Positions 48,773 to 60,567 of a stretch of 64,000 nt of DNA are shown in pieces (positions within the stretch are counted from its first letter, which is position 1; every line of letters begins with the position of its first letter). Source of the stretch: Entomortierella parvispora. Its lineage: Eukaryota > Mortierellomycota > Mortierellomycetes > Mortierellales > Mortierellaceae. The notes beneath the pieces are model-generated. The model was given only the letters and a program-made list of their open reading frames with translations, was not told where the DNA came from and ran no database searches. Where the stretch lies: NCBI GenBank assembly GCA_963573315.1, contig OY752140.1, forward strand, positions 1 to 64,000. Reading direction: 5' to 3'. A program made the translations under genes and the position numbers.

Positions 48773-49574
48773 ATGAAGTTCATCAAAGCGGCATTCCTCG
48801 GAGCTTTGTGTTTCACTGCTTCAGTTCAGGCTGGTTTCGAGCTGTGTGACGGAAAAGACCATGTAATTTCTCTTGTCATTGTCGTTTAGCCACAGATTGG
48901 GTCTTCCCTAGAGAATTCTACCTCTTTGATCCAAAGCACAGGGCATTTCCTTCAACGTCTTCAATCAACCTTGTGCTCACTCCAATCGATCTTTGCTCTC
49001 TATGAAATATCATACGAACAGGACTTTTCGTTTGAGGACGTCAGTTATGAACCTAGTCCGTTGACAACGACTGGAGAAGTTCGTGTCTCTATTCAGGGCA
49101 CTCTCAAAGCTAATATCCCCAATGACGCGAAACTCAGATTCAGTGTCAAGCACGGTAAAAGAACCCACTAACAAGGAGACCACCAAGTCGAAGCAATGTC
49201 TGTTTGCCTGCAAAGCAATTAAGTCGAATTTTACACAATCTCTTTAGGCGGTGAGGAGCGGAAATGGGACATTGACTTTTATAGCGCTATCAAGAACCCA
49301 AGCAATACGGTCCCTTTGCAGACGAGTTCCGATTCACAAACCATTATCCCATACTTTTACTTCCCCGACGTTTTCCAATACGTCAAGGCAGACGTAAGAT
49401 ATTTTCCTCACTGTTTTTTTTTGGGTGCAGTACGAGTGAAGATCACTTTGTTAACTCTTCTCCGTTTCTTGTTTTTTTTAGGACTTTGATATCTCGGTGT
49501 CGGCTCACAAGAAGGATTCCAAGGGCAGGGATGTTCGAATCTTCTGTGTCCATGGAACCCTTCGTGTCCAGTAA
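48773..49574 (+). CDS. NPC2: Secreted ML-domain (NPC2-like) lipid transfer protein
   Basis: Small secreted or vacuolar sterol/phospholipid carrier of the MD-2-related lipid-recognition family. Four exons (48773-48862, 49022-49154, 49248-49393, 49482-49574) encode 153 residues. The signal peptide is MKFIKAAFLGALCFTASVQA. The mature part starts GFELCDGKDHDFSFEDVSYE. The beta-sandwich blocks GEVRVSIQGTLKANIPNDAK, KWDIDFYSAIKN and the closing CVHGTLRVQ, with conserved Cys in ELCDG and FCVHG, fit the fungal phosphatidylglycerol/phosphatidylinositol transfer proteins related to NPC2. Family by motif, ligand by inference. All introns are standard GT-AG. Confidence 0.85.
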
Positions 49575-49839
49575 TCCCATCCTCGACACCAGTTATCTCC
49601 CATCGTTATTGTGGCTTACACACCAGTTTCTGCCCAAAATCCAAAGTTAGCCAACATTGCATGCACCCATTATACATATTGCATCCTTTACATTTATAGA
49701 CTTGTTGCAACTGCTATGTAAAGGGTGAATATGACTTGACCCCTTGAAGAGAAAGCGAGTGAGAGAGGTGAGAGCAGGAAAGAAAGAGACAGAAGGAAAG
49801 AGGAAAGGAGGAGAAGGAGAAGGCCAGCGTTTATACGAC

Positions 49840-51684
49840 TCACAATTGGGACTGTGCTTCATACGCGTCCAAAACTCTGGCCACGAACGGGTTGAAAGTT
49901 TCCGTCAGGAAATCAAAGTGCTTCAGACCAGTCCACCAATTCTGAGGAATTCCATCTAGGCCATGCCTTGCTCCCAGGAGACTTCCGACAACAGCCATAT
50001 TTGTATCGGCATCTCCTGCTTCCAGAGTGATGACCTCCGTGACGCCCCTGAAGAATCCGCGCGTTCCTTCATAATTTCGGTCCGTCGGCAAGGGGTCAAG
50101 TTTACGGGTTACAGCATAGACACCTGCACCCACACACTTGAAAGCGTATCCCATCGCATCACTGTCGCCGAGCTCCAGTTTCTCAAGGCTCTCTGGAAAG
50201 CAATGGGCCTGCAGCTGGTCCGCCCAACGTTCCTGAACAGTCTGTTGGTGCTCCCTCGAAGTCTGCAGCAGCGGATTGGTGATGGTCACAGTGCCTGGCG
50301 CCACATTGGTTTCTCTGATGAGGAAAATGTAGTCGTCTACCACCGATTGAGCCAAAGATGACATTGCCTCGTCCTTGCCGACATTGTCCAGCCCAGCCCA
50401 GCCAATATTGTCTCGGGCCTTTACGTCTGGTTTCTTGTTCGAATACTCGACGCTCGGTCTCTCAGGGGTAGAAGATCCACCAATAATACCCTTGAGCGTG
50501 CTCAAGATGCTGGACTTCATTGAGGGAGCAACTGACTTTTTCACTTCCTTGTTCTTGTACTCGAATCCAATCTCGGGCTCATAAGAAGGTTCCAAGGTGT
50601 CCAAGCTATCAATATCGGTTCCACGCCTCAAATACTCCAAAAGTTCCTCATGGTATTCACGATCCTGCAATCTGGGATTCCAAGCGCGAACAGAGTCGGC
50701 GTTCTTGTCAGTACCTCCTCCTCGGAGTAGACGCGAGATAAGCACAGATGAGATCAGGGCGCTGATGATGGATCTTGGATCTGCATGTGTGACTTTGGCG
50801 GCCGCCAGAGCGTTTTCGACCACCCGAGGTTCATCCCAGAATGACTCTACGCCCAAAACTGAAGTTCGCATGACTGCGCCATTGGCTGCAAGGTTGCGTC
50901 CCTTCGTATTCCAAATCTACGTACGAGGAATGAGCATTGTCAGTATATCAATATCTTTCATTGTCGCGAATACGTGGCGCCATTTGAGCTGATTTCAGTC
51001 GGGAGGGAAGTTTTTTTTTTTTTTTTTTTTTTTTTTTTCAAGCTTACATCGTACGATGCCCTGTGTGGATTGAAACGGAACTGGGGATGCGACAGTGTCG
51101 AGCCGACTGTGAATCCAATGCCGCGAGGGGGGGTGCCCATCTCGGGGAATCCAATGACGCCCCATTCTTTGAGTCGCCTTGAAAAGACGGTCGGATGCAG
51201 GCGTCCATCGGCTGTCAGCTGCAACGACTGCAGGAGGAGCAGCATCTGGTCAGTATCGTCTGTAAAGTCATTCCTGTCCCATTTCCCACGATGATAGTCG
51301 ATCCAAACAGGATACCTAAAGTGGGTTAGACATGTAAAGAGTTCAGCACCACATGGAACAAAACGATACGACACGACGCGACCAAGCTGAAACAGTTTAT
51401 CCGACCTGAACTGCCCGCTTACCCCTCATCTCCTCCGAAAGCAATCGGCCCGTTGCCATAGTAGGCAAAAGCCGCTTCTTTGGTCATGAACTCGGCCGCT
51501 AAACCATAAGCATCTCCAACAGCGTTACCTGTGGTGGACCGCGAAAACAAAAAAAGTGTCAAGAATCTGTGCAACCATGAGTAAGGTGGAGAGGCTTGCA
51601 AGACTTACCAAAGAGACAACCAAGAATACGACCTTCAATCTCTTCCCTGGTCAAAGTTGAGTTGGTGGATGGAATCGGAGTCAT
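49840..51684 (-). CDS. ADP-ribosylglycohydrolase family protein
   Basis: Member of the DraG/ARH family, which hydrolyses ADP-ribose from proteins or nucleic acids with two Mg ions. Four exons (51609-51684, 51423-51528, 51048-51315, 49840-50916) give 508 residues. Metal-site motifs are present: GRILGCLFGNAVGDAYG, FTDDTDQMLLLLQSL, NGAVMRTSVLG and AGDADTNMAVVGSLLGARHG. The last is normally GGDTDTNA; here the first Gly is Ala and Thr is Ala, though both Asp residues stay. A Ser/Lys-rich insert of roughly 90 residues (from DTLEPSYEPEIGFEYKN) interrupts the fold. Intron 3 (50917-51047) begins GTAAGCTTG followed at once by 28 A's (T's at 51011-51038 on the + strand). The start is 170 bp from the end of the upstream P5CR gene; both run the same way. 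Confidence 0.9.
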
Positions 51685-51854
51685 TGTACAGTTTTCGTGG
51701 CGTGGGAGGAAAGGAAAGGAGAGTAAAGAGGGGAGATGGTGAAGAGCAGATTGTTTTCTTTCGGAGTGGTGGGCGCAGCATAGAGTCGAAAGCGTCACAT
51801 GTGGGGTGGATCGGATCAGCGAAAGATTTCTTTTTATTTTTTTCAAGGTGGATT

Positions 51855-53164
51855 CTACTTCTTGTCGCGTCCGAGCGTGGAAGCAACAGTGGCCGCCTCT
51901 TGGATCGTTCTAGCCAAAGTGGAACGGATGCGGCCATCCTCCATGGTGAGCAGACCCGCAATGGTGCATCCGCCTGGAGTTGTCACAGAATCCTTGATCG
52001 CTGCTGGATGTGCTCCGGTGGTCAGAACCATGCGTGCGGCTCCTTGCAAGACTACAGGAATAAAACAATCATACCGTAAGAGAGCGTTTCATCAAAGGGA
52101 TCATTTCATCGGTAGATTGATTGCGAGATGTTACCTTGCGCTGCCAGCTCGGTTGCCACGTCGCGAGGCAAGCCCATCATGACACCTCCGTCAGCCAATG
52201 CCTCGAGCATAACACTATGAGCCAAAAGTAGATATACAAAAGGTCAGCCAAGATCCTCGTTGGTAATCCGTCTTGGTAGGATTTCGTTTTCGTGCAAAAT
52301 AAAAGTAGACTTGTCCTTATGTACCATGCAAATGCGGGTCCACTTCCTGCCAAAGCTGTTACTGCATCCAGGTGTTTTTCATCCAAGGTCCTGCAACGGC
52401 CAAGAGTAGAAAAGATGTTGGAAGTAAACTTCATCGACTGGTGATCAGTGTCTGGTGCACATGAGAGCACAGTCATGCCTTCGCGAATCTAAACGTTTTA
52501 GTCAAATCAACGCGATTAGACTGGGAGAAAGATGGACCTTGGGATATGCAGTTTGAGCAGAGCCACTGTATACCTTGCATGGAGTGTTGGGCATGGCTCT
52601 GATGACAGTGGTGGTTGGTGTTGTCCACGACTGGAGCTGTTCAATCGTGACACCGGCACAGATGCTCACCAACAGCTTGTCTGTCAAGGCCTCTTGGATC
52701 CCAGGTGCAGACAAGACGGCCTTGGCAACCTGTGGCTTCGTGCTATCTCCCATGAAAAAAAAGGAAATACGTTATCAGAAATCGAGCGATCGGTGCACAT
52801 CCGAAACAAAAAAGAGCATGAAGGTCAGGCTGACGGTGCCATACCAGAGAAAGATAACATCCGACTCGGTCACGCCCTGGACATTTCCTGCGGCGCCGTG
52901 CAAGACTCGGACCTGGTCGCCTAGGGTCTTTTTCAGCTTTGTTGCCGAATCCTCATGGTTGACACAAGCGATAAATCCCGCAGGGCGAAGCAGATCATCC
53001 TCGGAGAAGCCCTGACCCACAGCAACGCTCTCAGTGGAGGGAGTCATCGAAGGCGAGGCCTGGGCAGAGTCCTGGCCAGTGATAGAGTCGAGGGTGCCAC
53101 GGATAATAGCAATGCCCATGGTGCCGCATCCGAGGACACAGATTGTTGGCTTGTTGAGGGTCAT
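51855..53164 (-). CDS. PRO3: Pyrroline-5-carboxylate reductase
   Basis: Last step of proline synthesis, NAD(P)H-dependent reduction of 1-pyrroline-5-carboxylate. Five exons (52845-53164, 52574-52742, 52325-52488, 52135-52214, 51855-52051) give 309 residues. The Rossmann start ICVLGCGTMGIAIIRG is followed by SDVIFLCTKPQVAKAVLSAP, SICAGVTIEQLQSW, RAMPNTPCKIREGMTVLSCA, LAGSGPAFACVMLEALADGG and the signature SVTTPGGCTIAGL, ending in ASTLGRDKK. Every expected block is there. The first domain has a roughly 35-residue insert (about residues 30-65, GQDSAQASPSMTPSTESVAV) compared with bacterial enzymes. It is divergent from the unknown gene at 53,709 with 545 bp between ATGs. Confidence 0.96.
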
Positions 53165-53708
53165 GGTTGCGAATGCAGGCGGGGTCGAGAGAGAGAGAGG
53201 AGGAGAATGAGAGAATGAGAGAATGAGAACGAGAATGAATGAAGGGAGGAGGAGGGGAATGGTGGCAACAACAAGTGGATGGATCGGCAGCAATAATAAT
53301 CCCTTTCTGGTCCGACTGGGACTGAGGGGCAGGGAAACTGTCTCTGCACAGGCCGGAGGCAGAGGACCGTCGAGCGGAGTCGAGTGGGAAACAGGGTGCG
53401 TTCTTTATCTCTCTCTCTTTATGCACCCTTTTCCCTTCCATGGCCCTTTTCCCCTCTGCTCCTCTTCCCTTCGCTTTCTTTCGCTTCTTCGTCACCCGCT
53501 CCTTCCCTTCCCTTCCCTTCCCTTCCCTTCCCTTCCCTCCCTTCTCCCTTGCTCATCCTTGTTTATTCTGCTACCAACCATTCTTCTTGCCTTTTCCATC
53601 CTTCCTTCTCCACAGCTTTGTTACTGTCTTCCCCTGATTTCCTTTCCTTCCTTTAATTCACGCACACTCGACTCATCACCTCCCCTTCCCTCCACCTCAA
53701 CCGCAACA
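53165..53708. promoter_or_regulatory. Divergent promoter region with CCCTT pentamer run
   Basis: 545 bp between outward ATGs, with a GA/GAGAATGA microsatellite near 53,190-53,235 and a perfect CCTTC pentamer repeat at about 53,503-53,540. Pyrimidine-rich toward the + gene. Confidence 0.45.
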
Positions 53709-55008
53709 ATGTCCAATGACCAGCAAAACCAGTGCCGCAATGACCAATGGCATCCATCACTGCTGTCCGGCTCTGCGCCAACGATTGCTGCAACAGAGAG
53801 TGCGACGGCGTGGCTGAAATGGCTCCTCCACCATGCGACTGTCGCCACAGCGGACTGCGTGGCCCTTGAGCGACTCTTTTCTGAACCCATGGTCCTCGGG
53901 ATGCCCATGATCGTCGGCACAGCCAGTGAGTTTTCTCTCTCTCTCTCGTATACCCAGCAATGCAGTCTGCCCATCCACTTCCCACTCGTCGTTCCTGCAA
54001 ACAACAGAGGCGCAGCATGCATTCGCTGGGTTGCATGGGACCCGGGGCTTCTCTTTTGGAGCAAAGGGCCGTGACTGCTCCGAATCTGCAAGAGGAATCC
54101 CAGCTGACCCGAACCTTGCTCCCTTCCCCCTTCCCCTGCTACTAGACTGCCTGCCGTCGGGACAGGGGCCCCATCTCCAATCACGACGTCATGTTCCCGG
54201 GATGGTCCACTTCAACCAGGGCACTGAGGAGGCTAGTCGCGCCGCTGCCTCCATCTCCTCGTCCGGTGCTGCCTCGCCAGGACCTCGTACCCAGAGACAT
54301 CCGTCTGTCGCCAAGGCCGCAGGATACGATACCCATGAGCACACCTCTCATGAAGCGGATGAAACCTCTATACCCGAGCCTCAGGATGAGATGAGCAATT
54401 CCGGAAAGGCGTTTATTCCACCATCGGCTATCAGGGTGCTCAATCGCTCAACAACCTTATCTTCGGCCAAAGTAGCATCACGGAACCAGGACTCTGACAA
54501 GGGTTCCTCGTCCTCGTCTTCATCAGTCCCAATTTCTTCCTCGCCAACGTCATCATCTCCCTCAAGTTCAGGGACAGGTCCAAATTCCTTATTGCTATCA
54601 GCAAATCAAGAGGTTTATGAAGCATGGACGAGAACTACTGCATTCTTGCATAGAACATTCTCGCCAACCTATCGCGTCGGCGGCCTGTACATCGACTCTT
54701 GGACGAATGGAGCTCAACGAAGAGGACTGGAAAAAATGAAGGCGAGTCTTTTGCGGGGCGATGCTTGGGTGCTAGTGAAGGGGATCTCAGCCCAGCTGCA
54801 CAATCGATGGAAACAGAGCATTGCAGACGGTGAAAAAAGGATCAAGGATATGGAAAGGCGGGCAAAATCTATTGAAGATGTGAAGCGTCTTACAAGTCGA
54901 GGAGGCAACGACCGCAAAAGCGGTTGCGACAACGAAAGTGACGGAGGCAGTGGTTCTCGGACAAAGTCTTCAGAGAGTAAGACATCCAATGGGAGCCCCA
55001 AGGACTGA
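53709..55008 (+). CDS. Unknown protein, Ser-rich with C-terminal charged region
   Basis: Two exons (53709-53925, 54146-55008) joined by a GTGAGT/CTACTAG intron encode 359 residues. I do not recognise the family. Residues 1-70 (SATAWLKWLLHHATVATADC, VALERLFSEPMVLGMPMIVG) are moderately hydrophobic. The middle is Ser/Thr/Pro-rich with a long Ser run. Then comes a folded-looking block: NQEVYEAWTRTTAFLHRTFS, YRVGGLYIDSWTNGAQRRGL, LLRGDAWVLVKGISAQLHNR, followed by a charged helix (DGEKRIKDMERRAKSIEDVK) and a Lys/Ser tail. Conservation would be expected in the W-rich block. No signal peptide. The gene model is moderately certain because the frame is kept across the junction. Confidence 0.7.
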
Positions 55009-55341
55009 TCTGCACTCAAATATACCACAAATAAACTCATGTACTATAAAACACGTCTTCAGCCATGACAAGAACTTGGGAAAGTCCCTTATAGAAACAC
55101 ACTTCCCTTCTCTGCGTTCAACAGATTTGTCTTGGTCGAATTGAATCAGGTGGTCAAACACCGACAGGTTCGATCGGCCACTTTCCGATTTCCAATTGCA
55201 CCTTTTTACAGTCAATAGTGCCCTTCTCAGAATGTCGAGCTGACTGAGGCGCGTTCCGTTAATATTTCAAGCACTTCTTGTGCAAAAGTCGTCCTTGCGC
55301 TTTTAAACATCAATGTCATCATGTCGTGCTGTTTTCACTTG

Positions 55342-55830
55342 CTAAAGATTTAATAAAGGTTGGAAGCGCTCAACTTCAACGGGATTGAAGGGAGTACCGA
55401 GACCAAGTTCGAAGCAAAAAGGCAAAAGCGGGTATACTTTGGACTTTGTGATGCTCCAATTGCAGGATAGGATAGCCAATACTTTACAGCAGCGAACAGG
55501 TTGCTTGGCCTCTGTTTTACACACAGCAAGTATCCGGTCTTGTCCTTTCGAAGACGACCCTACAATTTGTTCTGCAAGAGGGCAGAATCCCATTCTTTCA
55601 AAGTGCCGCAGGTTTGTCGATCTACCTAAAAACAATGCGTGGACATGTCAGATAACTCCCGCATTCATTCTGACCAAGACCAAGCCCCTCGAGTACATCC
55701 TTCGCAAGCGACGCGTTCAGTCGCGTATCGAGGAGGTAGACAGACCACGTGATGTTTGGTGATTGCCGCCACCATTTTTTCTCTTTTTTCACACCACGGT
55801 CGACGGTCATCCATCCATCCATCCTTTCAT
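55342..55830 (-). CDS. Possible small gene antisense to the MSH3 promoter
   Basis: Minus-strand frames look protein-like: [20 protein letters not shown], then after a possible short intron [80 protein letters not shown], with a stop at 55342-55344. The junction around 55,620-55,680 has a good acceptor (GTTTTTAG) but only weak donors, and the nearest in-frame ATGs lie at 55,818-55,830, inside the leader of MSH3. I cannot name a family. The composition is not low complexity, but the model is fragile and may be a chance pair of ORFs. Confidence 0.3.
55746..55752. promoter_or_regulatory. CACGTGA element upstream of MSH3
   Basis: CACGTGA (TCACGTG on the other strand) 108 bp before the MSH3 ATG, the fourth promoter-proximal copy in the window. 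Confidence 0.4.
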
Positions 55831-55859
55831 TCGTTGCACGATCCTCCTTGACCTTCCAC

Positions 55860-58800
55860 ATGGCCGCCGACAAGAGAGTGCCTGTAAAGGCACAGTCGAC
55901 ACTCTTGAGCTTTTTCAAGCCCGCTGCGGCTGCACAGGCTGCACAGGACACCAAAGCCACACCCCCTTCCGAGGACAAGAATGTCGCGCCACTCACAGAA
56001 TCCCCTTCGCCCAATGTGCCAAAGCCTAGCAATTCAAAGTCACCAACTTCTTCCCGGACTTCAAGGAACCGCACACAGAAGCCATCTCTGGGAAAACAGA
56101 AAACTCTGGATGAGAACGATGGATCAGCAGACGAGCAGGATGCAATGGAGGAAACAAAGTCCAACGGCACGACATTGCCAAAGCCTGCAGTCAAGGGTAT
56201 GCTGTCTCGATTCCAGTACGAAAGCGAGAGCATCGAGCCCGATGCCTCGGATCACAGCAGCGATACACCTACCATTCAACAGTCCACCACCAGTGATACC
56301 AATAGAACCCTGACCAGACAGGAGGAGTTTCGACAAAAGATCATGCAATCAGGCCCAACTTCTCAGACAACTTCCTCAAGTGGCAACTCGGTAACTCAGA
56401 CCTCAAAGCGGCGACGGATTATTGTTTCTGAAGATGAGGACGATGGCGATGAGGACTATGAAGAGTCAGCCCAGCCAGTCGTCAAGAGAGTAGCCACTGT
56501 TCCCACTCGCCGCGTTGAGACCAAAGTTGGATCCAGTCGAACATCAAAAGCAAAGAGCATCTATACGCCTTTAGAGCAACAATACCTGGAGATCAAGGAA
56601 CAATACCCGGACGCCATTCTTTGTATTGAGGTTGGTTACAAGTTCAGATTCTTTGGCAACGACGCCGAGGTAGGTTTCTATGTTACATTCATTCTGCGGT
56701 TTGAGAGGCAAAGAGAGCATGATTGCTGAGGGACCCTTTCTTTCTCTCCGTAGATCGCCTCCAAGGAACTGAGCATTATGCACTTCATGGACCATAATTT
56801 TTTTACAGCCAGTATTCCAGTCCATCGTCTCGATGTGCATGTGCGGAGGTGAGTGTTTTCTTTGCCCCCCCCATTGTTTGGGCCCATTTGCAAATGTCGC
56901 CGTAATGACTGACAGGGTCGGTTCTTTCCTATCAATAGATTGGTTCATTCAGGATACAAAGTGGGCGTAGTTCGCCAAATCGAAACGGCGGCTCTAAAGT
57001 CAGCAGGCGATAACAAGAGTGCACCTTTCACGCGCAAGCTCACCAATCTTTATACCAAGGCAACCTTTATTGAGAGTCTGGACCGTGACGAGGATCAGTT
57101 TGGAGGGCAAGAGCCTTCATCACAATACATCATGAGCATCAGCGAGCAACCCCAGGGTGGATCCGGAGCGGACGAAAAAGTACTGGTGGCTATTATGGCG
57201 GTTCAACCGGCGACTGGCGACATCATTTATGACGAGTTTGTGGACGGACACTTTCGAAACGAACTAGAGACACGACTTTTGCATATCCAACCGGCAGAGC
57301 TCATTGTTCCAATGGAGCCTATGAGCAAAGCAACGGAAAAGATTATCAAGCACTTATCGTCTTCGCGTCGCACGGGGGCTGTGACGAGTAGTCAGGATGA
57401 TGTTCGCATCGAGCGTACCAATGGATTTCTCAAATATGATCGCGCCTTCACCCTCGTCTCTGAATTTTACGCCGAGGCGGTCAAGGAAGAACAGCAGGCT
57501 TCTGGATCTAGCGGAACAAAAACTGGCCATGGCAAAACCCAGGCCGAGGTTCTGCTGACTACAGTGTTGGGCCTTTCTCGAAACTTGATTGTGGTGCTCG
57601 CAGCCATGATCTGCCATCTCTCGGATTTTGGACTGGCACCTGTTTTCCGACTTTCCAAATATTTCGAGTGCTTTACCTCACGGTCGCACATGTTGTTGAA
57701 CGGGAATACCATCTCCAACCTCGAGATTTACAAGAATCAGACTGACTGGACAAGTCGAGGCTCCTTGTTTTCAATTTTGGATCATACGGTGACGGGATTC
57801 GGGAGACGTCTCTTGAAAAAGTGGGTTGGGAAGCCATTGGTGGACCGGGTAGCTTTGCAGGAGAGGATCGATGCAGTGGAGGAGATCTTGTCCTCGCAAG
57901 GAACAAACATTCATCTGGAAAATACACGGAGCATGTTGAAAGGATTGATGGATCTCGAGAAAGGTGTTTGTCGTGTTCACTATGGAAAGGTAAGCTCATT
58001 ATGATACGAACGATGCTGGATGTTTTGGTACGTGTGACTAACATTGTTTTCCATTGATGGCAAAAAAAAAAAAGTCGACACCCAAGGAATTCTTGACGAT
58101 TCTCAAATCATTTGCCCAAGTAGCCAAAGTAACGGAACGTGTGGATCGAACGGAAGAGGATCAGCACTATGGCCTGACGAGTCCTATCCTTAGACGACTC
58201 GTTGGATCTATGAGCAAGGCAAAGGAGGACACCGAGTACTTTGTTCAGTGTCTGGACGACCATGCGGCGCAAAAGAATGATAAACTGGAAATGTTTCGGA
58301 CTGATACACTTGCTGAGAAATGGCCCGAGGTTTTGGAGCACAGAGAAGTAAGTTTTTTTTAGCTCTCGAATTTCGTCCGCTCCAAGATATGATGCAATGG
58401 TTCTATTCTTCTCCCAAAATGGATCTTTATTCATTGTCTTTTGCACTCTCTCATCTCTGATAGAACATTGTGCAAACAGATGCTGAACTGCAGACACATT
58501 TGATTGAAATCAGAAAGATCCTAAGGGAGCCCCGACTCGAGTTTACTTCTGTTTCCGGGATTGAATATCTTGTGGAGGTCAAAAACAAGGATGTCACCAA
58601 AATTCCGAAAGCGTGGATCAAAATCAGCGGGTAAGAAATACCGTTTGCTAGGCTTTGGGCAGACAAGGCAAGGGACCAATACTAATTGAATCAAATTGAA
58701 AAAAAAAACAATGATAGAACCAAGCAAGTATCTCGCTTCCACACGCCAGAGACTACTCGACTTGTGAATGAGAAAGCTCAACATCAGGAGAGACTCGTCC

Positions 58801-60052
58801 TGTCTTGTGATCACGCATTCAAAGCCTTCCAGCAAGAATTCTCGGACCGCTACGAAATCTTTCGGGATGTCGTCCAAAGTTTGGCTGTCCTCGATTGCCT
58901 GTTTTCTTTGGCCACGGTGGCATGTTTGCCCAACTATGTCAAGCCCGAGTATGTCGACAATGGCGGAACCCACACGACAATTGATATCAAGAATGGACGG
59001 CATCCCATGGTCGAGCAGCTTGTCTCCCCCGGTACATTTGTGCCAAACAATGTCGATTTCGGCCTCCACCCAGAGACTCATGTGGCAGAGACGTCTATCC
59101 TGCTCACTGGACCCAACATGGGTGGTAAAAGTTGCTATATCCGGCAAGTGGCGCTTTTATGTATCATGGCTCAAATCGGATCCTATCTCCCAGCAGACTC
59201 GGCTCGTGTGTCCATGCTAGATGCAGTGTATACACGTATGGGCGCGTCAGACAATATTTTCGGCCATGAGAGTACGTTCATGGTGGAGCTGCAGGAAACA
59301 TCAGATATTCTCAAGATGGCAACGTCAAAGTCTTTGGTGATCTTGGATGAGCTTGGAAGAGGGACCTCGACCTTGGATGGAGTGGCAATCGCGTACGCAG
59401 TCTTACGACATGTGGTCTCTTCCATTCGAGCCGTGACGCTGTTTGTGACCCATTACCCATCCTTGTCCGAGGTCGCGACAGAGTTTCCAGAGGGCACGAT
59501 TCGCAACTTTCATATGGGATTCATGGCTACTTCCTCTGCTGGGTCGTCCTCCAGCGCTGATAGATCCCCGACAGATGTGCAAACCGAGAGTCCAGATGAC
59601 GATATCGTCTTTTTGTACAAAATCACACCCGGAGTATCACTCAAGAGCTATGGGTAAGTTTTGATATCAGATGGAAAACCGCTGTTTTAACCCTCTCTGG
59701 TTATGAAAGTAAAACCTATCCTCATGTTTTTTTTTTTGGCTAATTCTTTTTCTTTATTTCTTTACTTTATAGTTTGAATGTCGCTCGTATGGCGAAACTG
59801 CCTCAGGAGCTGATTGACAGGGCTAGGACAAAGTCCAAGGACCTGGAACATATGCTTGAGCAACGTATTCTCAACAGGAGGAAGCGACAGCGCGAAGGTG
59901 AAGAGGATGAGGGCGATCTTGGCCATGGATCAGATATCTTGACGGAACAACAGGCAAGACTTGTTCAAAGGATAAAACAAATCTATGCCTGCTCATCCCT
60001 GGAACAGGCTGCTGCCCTTCAACATGATCTGGAGGGGACCATCGTAGGTTAA
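55860..60052 (+). CDS. MSH3: DNA mismatch repair protein Msh3
   Basis: Partner of Msh2 in MutS-beta, which recognises insertion/deletion loops. Seven exons (55860-56669, 56754-56848, 56939-57989, 58075-58347, 58464-58630, 58718-59653, 59773-60052) give 1,203 residues. The N-terminus has a PCNA-binding PIP box [10 protein letters not shown] and a long acidic, Ser-rich tail. The mismatch-binding domain starts [40 protein letters not shown], the Msh3-type form. Lever and clamp follow, then the ATPase: Walker [24 protein letters not shown] signature region [20 protein letters not shown], Walker [16 protein letters not shown] and VTHYPSL. The dimerisation end is [20 protein letters not shown]. Absence of the Msh6 FxE motif and presence of the Msh3 block exclude Msh6. 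The exon 4 acceptor is a run of 12 A's before AG, without a pyrimidine tract. Confidence 0.97.
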
Positions 60053-60055
60053 AGT

Positions 60056-60181
60056 AGCTTCTGAGGTCAATCCTTTATAAAAAGAATACCTCCAAAAAGC
60101 TTCTGAGGTCAATCCTTTATAAAAAGAATACCTCCAAAAAGCTTCTGAGGTCAATCCTTTATAAAAAGAATACCTCCAACA
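60056..60181. repeat. Three exact 42-bp direct repeats after MSH3
   Basis: Units start at 60056, 60098 and 60140 (AGCTTCTGAGGTCAATCCTT...), each 42 bp and essentially identical, beginning 3 bp after the MSH3 stop. They would lie in its 3' UTR. Each unit carries CTTTATAAAAAG, which may influence 3'-end formation. Confidence 0.9.
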
Positions 60182-60567
60182 TGTTCTCATCCAACAAATA
60201 TCACTGGAATTTCACCCTCTCGCTCGCAATGGAACTCTGTGGATCTTTTTTTTTTATGTATAATCCGTTTCTCTTCTACGTATATCCAAGCAGAACGCTA
60301 CATGGGGATCGAAATAAGAAAAAAAAGGGAAGAAGGGAGAGAGAGAGAATAGTGAATGCATCTGGCCAGGAACAAAAAAATCCGTAGCCAGTGCATTCGA
60401 TCTGACTTGTTCTTCTTTGAAAGAACTTTGCACCAAAGGAAACATTCTGACCAACAAACAACAAAATAATAAAAAGAAAAGAAGGAAAGAGTCGGAAGTG
60501 GCTGTACACAAGGCGAGAAGGAAGAAAAAGGGGAAAAGGAGACAGCAGGGGGTTGTTTTCTGCTATA
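60182..60567. other. Convergent 3' spacer, MSH3 / PUF gene
   Basis: About 390 bp, A/G-rich on the + strand near 60,320-60,360 and 60,470-60,545. No gene or RNA recognised. Confidence 0.4.

Noticed and set aside
55385..55762. Plus-strand 125-codon ORF before MSH3
   Set aside because: No domain; it opposes the better-looking minus frames and ends inside the MSH3 promoter.
59993..60190. Minus-strand ORF with a 14-residue repeat (FWRYSFYKGLTSEA)
   Set aside because: It simply translates the 42-bp DNA repeat and partly overlaps MSH3 exon 7.
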